From Lutispora thermophila DSM 19022 (GTDB lineage: Bacteria; Bacillota; Clostridia; Lutisporales; Lutisporaceae), in contig NZ_FQZS01000018.1 in assembly GCF_900142105.1 (NCBI RefSeq), positions 16,312-80,311 on the forward strand: a stretch of DNA of 64,000 bases, in the 5' to 3' direction. Below are positions 60,902-64,000 of this stretch, piece by piece (the first letter of the stretch is position 1; the number at the start of each line of letters is the position of its first letter). The notes under the pieces were generated by a model. The model had not been told where the DNA came from, made no database searches, and worked only from the letters and a program-made list of their open reading frames with translations. Both the position numbers and the translations under genes were made by a program.

Positions 60902-62269
60902 ATGGAGAATTTAAACAAAAAAAGTAATGGCAAAGCATTGATCCCATTTCTAATCTTTATCATCGTGTATATGGGAACAGGCTTAGTTCTTCAAGCTCAA
61001 GGAGTGGACATGGCATTTTATCAATTGCCAGCTCCGGTAGCTGCGCTTGTAGCAGTTATTTTCGCATTCATAATGTTTAAAGGAAGCATCGACGAGAAAT
61101 TCAACACATTTGTTAAGGGCTGTGGAGACGAGAATATCATAATAATGTGCATAATTTTTATATTGGCAGGAGCTTTCTCTACAGTATCAAAATCTATGGG
61201 TGCAGTTGATTCAACTGTAAACTTTGCTTTAACATTGATTCCAGCACAGTACATAACAGCAGGTCTCTTCATTATATCCTGTTTTATTTCATTAGCTACG
61301 GGTACCTCGGTAGGAACAATAGTTGCGGTAGGACCGATTGCAGTAGGATTAGCTGAAAAGGGAGGTCTATATTTGCCTCTTGTTTTGGGAGCAATGATGG
61401 GGGGAGCTATGTTTGGAGATAACTTATCGGTTATTTCTGATACAACAATAGCAGCAACAAGAACTCAAGGTTGTGAGATGAAAGATAAGTTTAAGTGTAA
61501 CTTCTTAATGGCATTCCCATTAGCAGTGCTTACATTTATACTTTTGCTTATATTTGGAAAACCAGTTCAAGCAGTAGCGGCTGGAGAGTATTCATATAGC
61601 ATAGTAAAGATGTTGCCTTATATATTGGTTTTACTCACTTCATTAAAAGGAGTAAATGTATTTATAGTATTAACAGGTGGAATTCTAGTATCAGGAATAA
61701 TAGGTTTAATTTATGGGGAATTTACTTTATTGGGTCTAGGACAACAAATTTATTCAGGATTTACTGGTATGTTTGAAATATTCTTGCTTTCCATGCTGAT
61801 TGGTGGCCTTTCATATATGGTAGCTGAAGAAGGCGGAATACAATGGATTCTAGAGAAAGTAAAAGGAATGATAAAAGGAAGAAAATCCGCAGAAATTGGT
61901 ATAGCCGCATTGGTGGGATTGACAGATGCTGCTACAGCGAACAATACAGTTGCTATTATCATAAATGGACCTATTGCTAAGCAAATTAGCAATGAATATA
62001 AGGTAGATCCAAGAAGATCAGCCTCATTGCTGGATTCATTCTCATGCATAATGCAAGGACTTATACCATATGGAGCACAAATGCTCATAGCTGTAGGATT
62101 TACAAATGGCTTAGTAAGTCCATTCCAAGTTATACCCCTTATGTGGTATGTATTTTTCCTAACTGTATTTGCAGTTGCTTCCATCTTTATTCCATTTACT
62201 GATGGAGCTATTAAAAAAGATCCATGGAATTTTGAACATGATATGCCTCAAAGTAAGCTAAAATGCTAA
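60902..62269 (+). CDS. NhaC-family transporter, candidate methionine carrier
   Basis: A 455-residue polytopic protein with 11-12 helices of the NhaC family. Typical segments are ISLATGTSVGTIVAVGPIAV, LGAMMGGAMFGDNLSVISDT, GGLSYMVAEEGGIQWILEKV and GLTDAATANNTVAIIINGPI. NhaC members include Na+/H+ antiporters and predicted amino acid carriers; MetT-type members are assigned to methionine from genome context. Placement between an ACT-domain activator and methionine gamma-lyase favours methionine uptake. AGGAGG is 7 bases before ATG 60902. Confidence 0.88.
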   Translation: MENLNKKSNGKALIPFLIFIIVYMGTGLVLQAQGVDMAFYQLPAPVAALVAVIFAFIMFKGSIDEKFNTFVKGCGDENIIIMCIIFILAGAFSTVSKSMGAVDSTVNFALTLIPAQYITAGLFIISCFISLATGTSVGTIVAVGPIAVGLAEKGGLYLPLVLGAMMGGAMFGDNLSVISDTTIAATRTQGCEMKDKFKCNFLMAFPLAVLTFILLLIFGKPVQAVAAGEYSYSIVKMLPYILVLLTSLKGVNVFIVLTGGILVSGIIGLIYGEFTLLGLGQQIYSGFTGMFEIFLLSMLIGGLSYMVAEEGGIQWILEKVKGMIKGRKSAEIGIAALVGLTDAATANNTVAIIINGPIAKQISNEYKVDPRRSASLLDSFSCIMQGLIPYGAQMLIAVGFTNGLVSPFQVIPLMWYVFFLTVFAVASIFIPFTDGAIKKDPWNFEHDMPQSKLKC

Positions 62270-62331
62270 TAAGCTTAATAAATATATATTGCCAATACTA
62301 TCTATTTATTTAATATAAGGAGGAAATAATA

Positions 62332-63534
62332 ATGAATAAGGAAAAACTAAGTAAGATGAAATTCTCAACAAGAGCAGTTCATGCTGGATATGAGAAGAAT
62401 GAACACGGTGCATTGGCTACTCCAATATATCAAACTTCCACATTTATATTTGATTCAGCAGAACAGGGTGGAAGAAGATTTGCATTAGAAGAAGGAGGAT
62501 ATATTTATACAAGATTAGGTAATCCAACCAATACACAGGTTGAAGAAAAATTAGCCAGTCTAGAAAACGGAGAAGCAGCCGTATCTACAGCATCCGGAAT
62601 AGGTGCGATAACATCTGTTATTTGGGCAGCAGTAAGCGCAGGAGATCATATAGTAGCAGCTAAGACCTTATATGGTTGTACATTTGCATATATGAACCAT
62701 GGCTTGACCAGATTTGGTGTAGAGGTAGATTTTGTAGATACTTCAGACCCTGAAAATGTAAGAAAAGCTATGAAACCAAATACAAAGATAGTTTATCTTG
62801 AAACTCCAGCAAATCCAAATATGAATCTTGCTGATATAGAAGCTATTTCTAAAATCGCTCATGAAGTTGAAGGTTGTATTGTAGTAGTAGATAATACCTA
62901 TTGCACACCTTATATTCAGAGACCTTTGGATTTAGGAGCAGATGTAGTAGTTCATTCTGCAACTAAATATTTAAATGGTCATGGTGATGTTATCGCTGGA
63001 TTTGCAGTTGGTAAAAAAGCATTTATTGATCAAGTTAGATTAGTTGGCATAAAAGATATGACAGGTGCTTCTCTAAGCCCATTTGATGCATATCTAATTA
63101 ATAGGGGAATGAAGACACTTGATATCAGAATGGAAAGACATTGTGCAAATGCTCAAAAGGTTGCAGAATTCTTAGAGAATCACCCAGCAGTATCATCTAT
63201 CTATTATCCAGGATTAAAGAGCTTCCCACAATATGAACTGGCTAAGAAGCAAATGAAGTTGCCTGGAGCAATGATTGCGTTTGAACTTAAAGGCGGAATG
63301 GAAGCAGGTAAAAAATTAATGAACACTGTAGAGTTATGTACATTAGCTGTTAGCTTGGGTGACGCAGAAACACTGATCCAGCACCCAGCTAGCATGACTC
63401 ATTCACCATATACTCCGGAAGAAAGAGCAGCAGCTGGAATATCAGAAGGATTAGTTAGATTATCAGTAGGTCTGGAAGACCCAGACGATATCATTGATGA
63501 TCTGAAACAAGCACTGGATAAATTGGTTAAATAG
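62332..63534 (+). CDS. megL: L-methionine gamma-lyase
   Basis: A 400-residue PLP enzyme of the Cys/Met metabolism family, cleaving methionine to methanethiol, 2-oxobutyrate and ammonia. The PLP Lys is in [16 protein letters not shown] (near residue 210). YTRLGNPTN and the active-site TLYGCTFAY with the Cys typical of gamma-lyases distinguish it from cystathionine enzymes. AGGAGG precedes the ATG. It is 62 bases after the transporter gene with no hairpin between, so cotranscribed. The PFOR gene follows and could use the 2-oxoacid. Confidence 0.93.
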   Translation: MNKEKLSKMKFSTRAVHAGYEKNEHGALATPIYQTSTFIFDSAEQGGRRFALEEGGYIYTRLGNPTNTQVEEKLASLENGEAAVSTASGIGAITSVIWAAVSAGDHIVAAKTLYGCTFAYMNHGLTRFGVEVDFVDTSDPENVRKAMKPNTKIVYLETPANPNMNLADIEAISKIAHEVEGCIVVVDNTYCTPYIQRPLDLGADVVVHSATKYLNGHGDVIAGFAVGKKAFIDQVRLVGIKDMTGASLSPFDAYLINRGMKTLDIRMERHCANAQKVAEFLENHPAVSSIYYPGLKSFPQYELAKKQMKLPGAMIAFELKGGMEAGKKLMNTVELCTLAVSLGDAETLIQHPASMTHSPYTPEERAAAGISEGLVRLSVGLEDPDDIIDDLKQALDKLVK

Positions 63535-63557
63535 AGACAACGGAGCTGTGGTACTAG

Positions 63558-63594
63558 CATAGAAAAGAAGCTGGTGTCCAGCTTCTTTTCTATG
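63558..63594. terminator. Perfect 17-bp hairpin after megL
   Basis: CATAGAAAAGAAGCTGG and CCAGCTTCTTTTCTATG with a 3-base loop. Strong enough to limit read-through into the PFOR gene. Confidence 0.8.
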
Positions 63595-63695
63595 ACACAT
63601 AAGCAACTATCAAGAGCAGAAAGATTCAATACAGGAATAAACAATGTTGTTCTTAGATTATTCATTCTTAACTTAGCAAAAGAATTGGAGGATAA

Positions 63696-64000
<305 letters not shown>

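Overview
The window looks like a chromosomal segment of a low-GC, anaerobic, endospore-forming Firmicute of class Clostridia. The evidence is strong AGGAGG-type ribosome binding sites, frequent TTG starts, A/T-rich third codon positions, a gerA-gerC/gerB germinant receptor locus, a sporulation-type orphan histidine kinase, the start of a pyruvate:ferredoxin oxidoreductase gene, and a methionine gamma-lyase operon with a sigma-54 promoter. The amino-acid-fermentation genes (arginine deiminase, Na+/proline symporter, methionine gamma-lyase) would suit a Tissierella-like lineage, but I cannot fix the genus. I saw no rRNA, tRNA, CRISPR array, prophage or intact insertion sequence.

Layout. 1-2.9 kb: 3' part of a sensor kinase, a papain-like hydrolase and a VTT membrane protein, with an operator-like set of 11-bp repeats between them. 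2.9-3.5 kb: a decayed transglutaminase gene. 3.8-13.3 kb: an Rsm22-type methyltransferase, an ARE-type ABC-F gene with a ribosome-binding-site hairpin and a 1-nt frameshift, UvsE, an SLH/NlpC-P60 wall hydrolase, arginine deiminase, a secreted peptidoglycan-binding protein with two FMN-binding-like domains that each carry a flavinylation motif, and a small coiled-coil protein. 13.4-18.8 kb: a glutaredoxin, then two RNA-controlled transport units: a ykkC/guanidine-I riboswitch before a three-gene ABC-2 exporter, and a T-box leader with a duplicated antiterminator/terminator before putP. 18.9-28.2 kb: small membrane and GNAT proteins, an FG-GAP-like protein, DUF3870, DUF4392, two extracytoplasmic hydrolases, and a MoxR-DUF58-DUF4129 operon. 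28.2-29.1 kb: remnants of an IS1595-like transposase and a broken NUDIX gene. 29.1-34.5 kb: free-Met-sulfoxide reductase, an MBL-fold protein, a VOC protein, a CofE-like protein divergent from a LysR regulator, a cold-shock protein and exonuclease III. 34.5-40 kb: the germination locus and a sensor kinase. 40-54.6 kb: PurC-like protein, L25/Ctc, RluF, a DUF438 protein, a nuclease-helicase fusion, a Uup-type ABC-F, an NSS transporter, topoisomerase III, a 3'-truncated MFS gene and YchF. 54.6-58.8 kb: membrane and VOC proteins, a coiled-coil/VanW pair and a zinc-ribbon protein. 58.9-64 kb: a sigma-54 island with an ACT-PAS-AAA-HTH activator, an NhaC-family transporter, methionine gamma-lyase and the start of PFOR.

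The most interesting material is regulatory and redox-related: four separate cis-acting RNA or leader structures (ABC-F hairpin, ykkC, tandem T-box, NSS leader hairpin), the putative doubly flavinylated wall protein, and the sigma-54 methionine operon. Five loci are broken or truncated. Two of them would be repaired by adding one A to an AAAA run, so assembly error must be considered.
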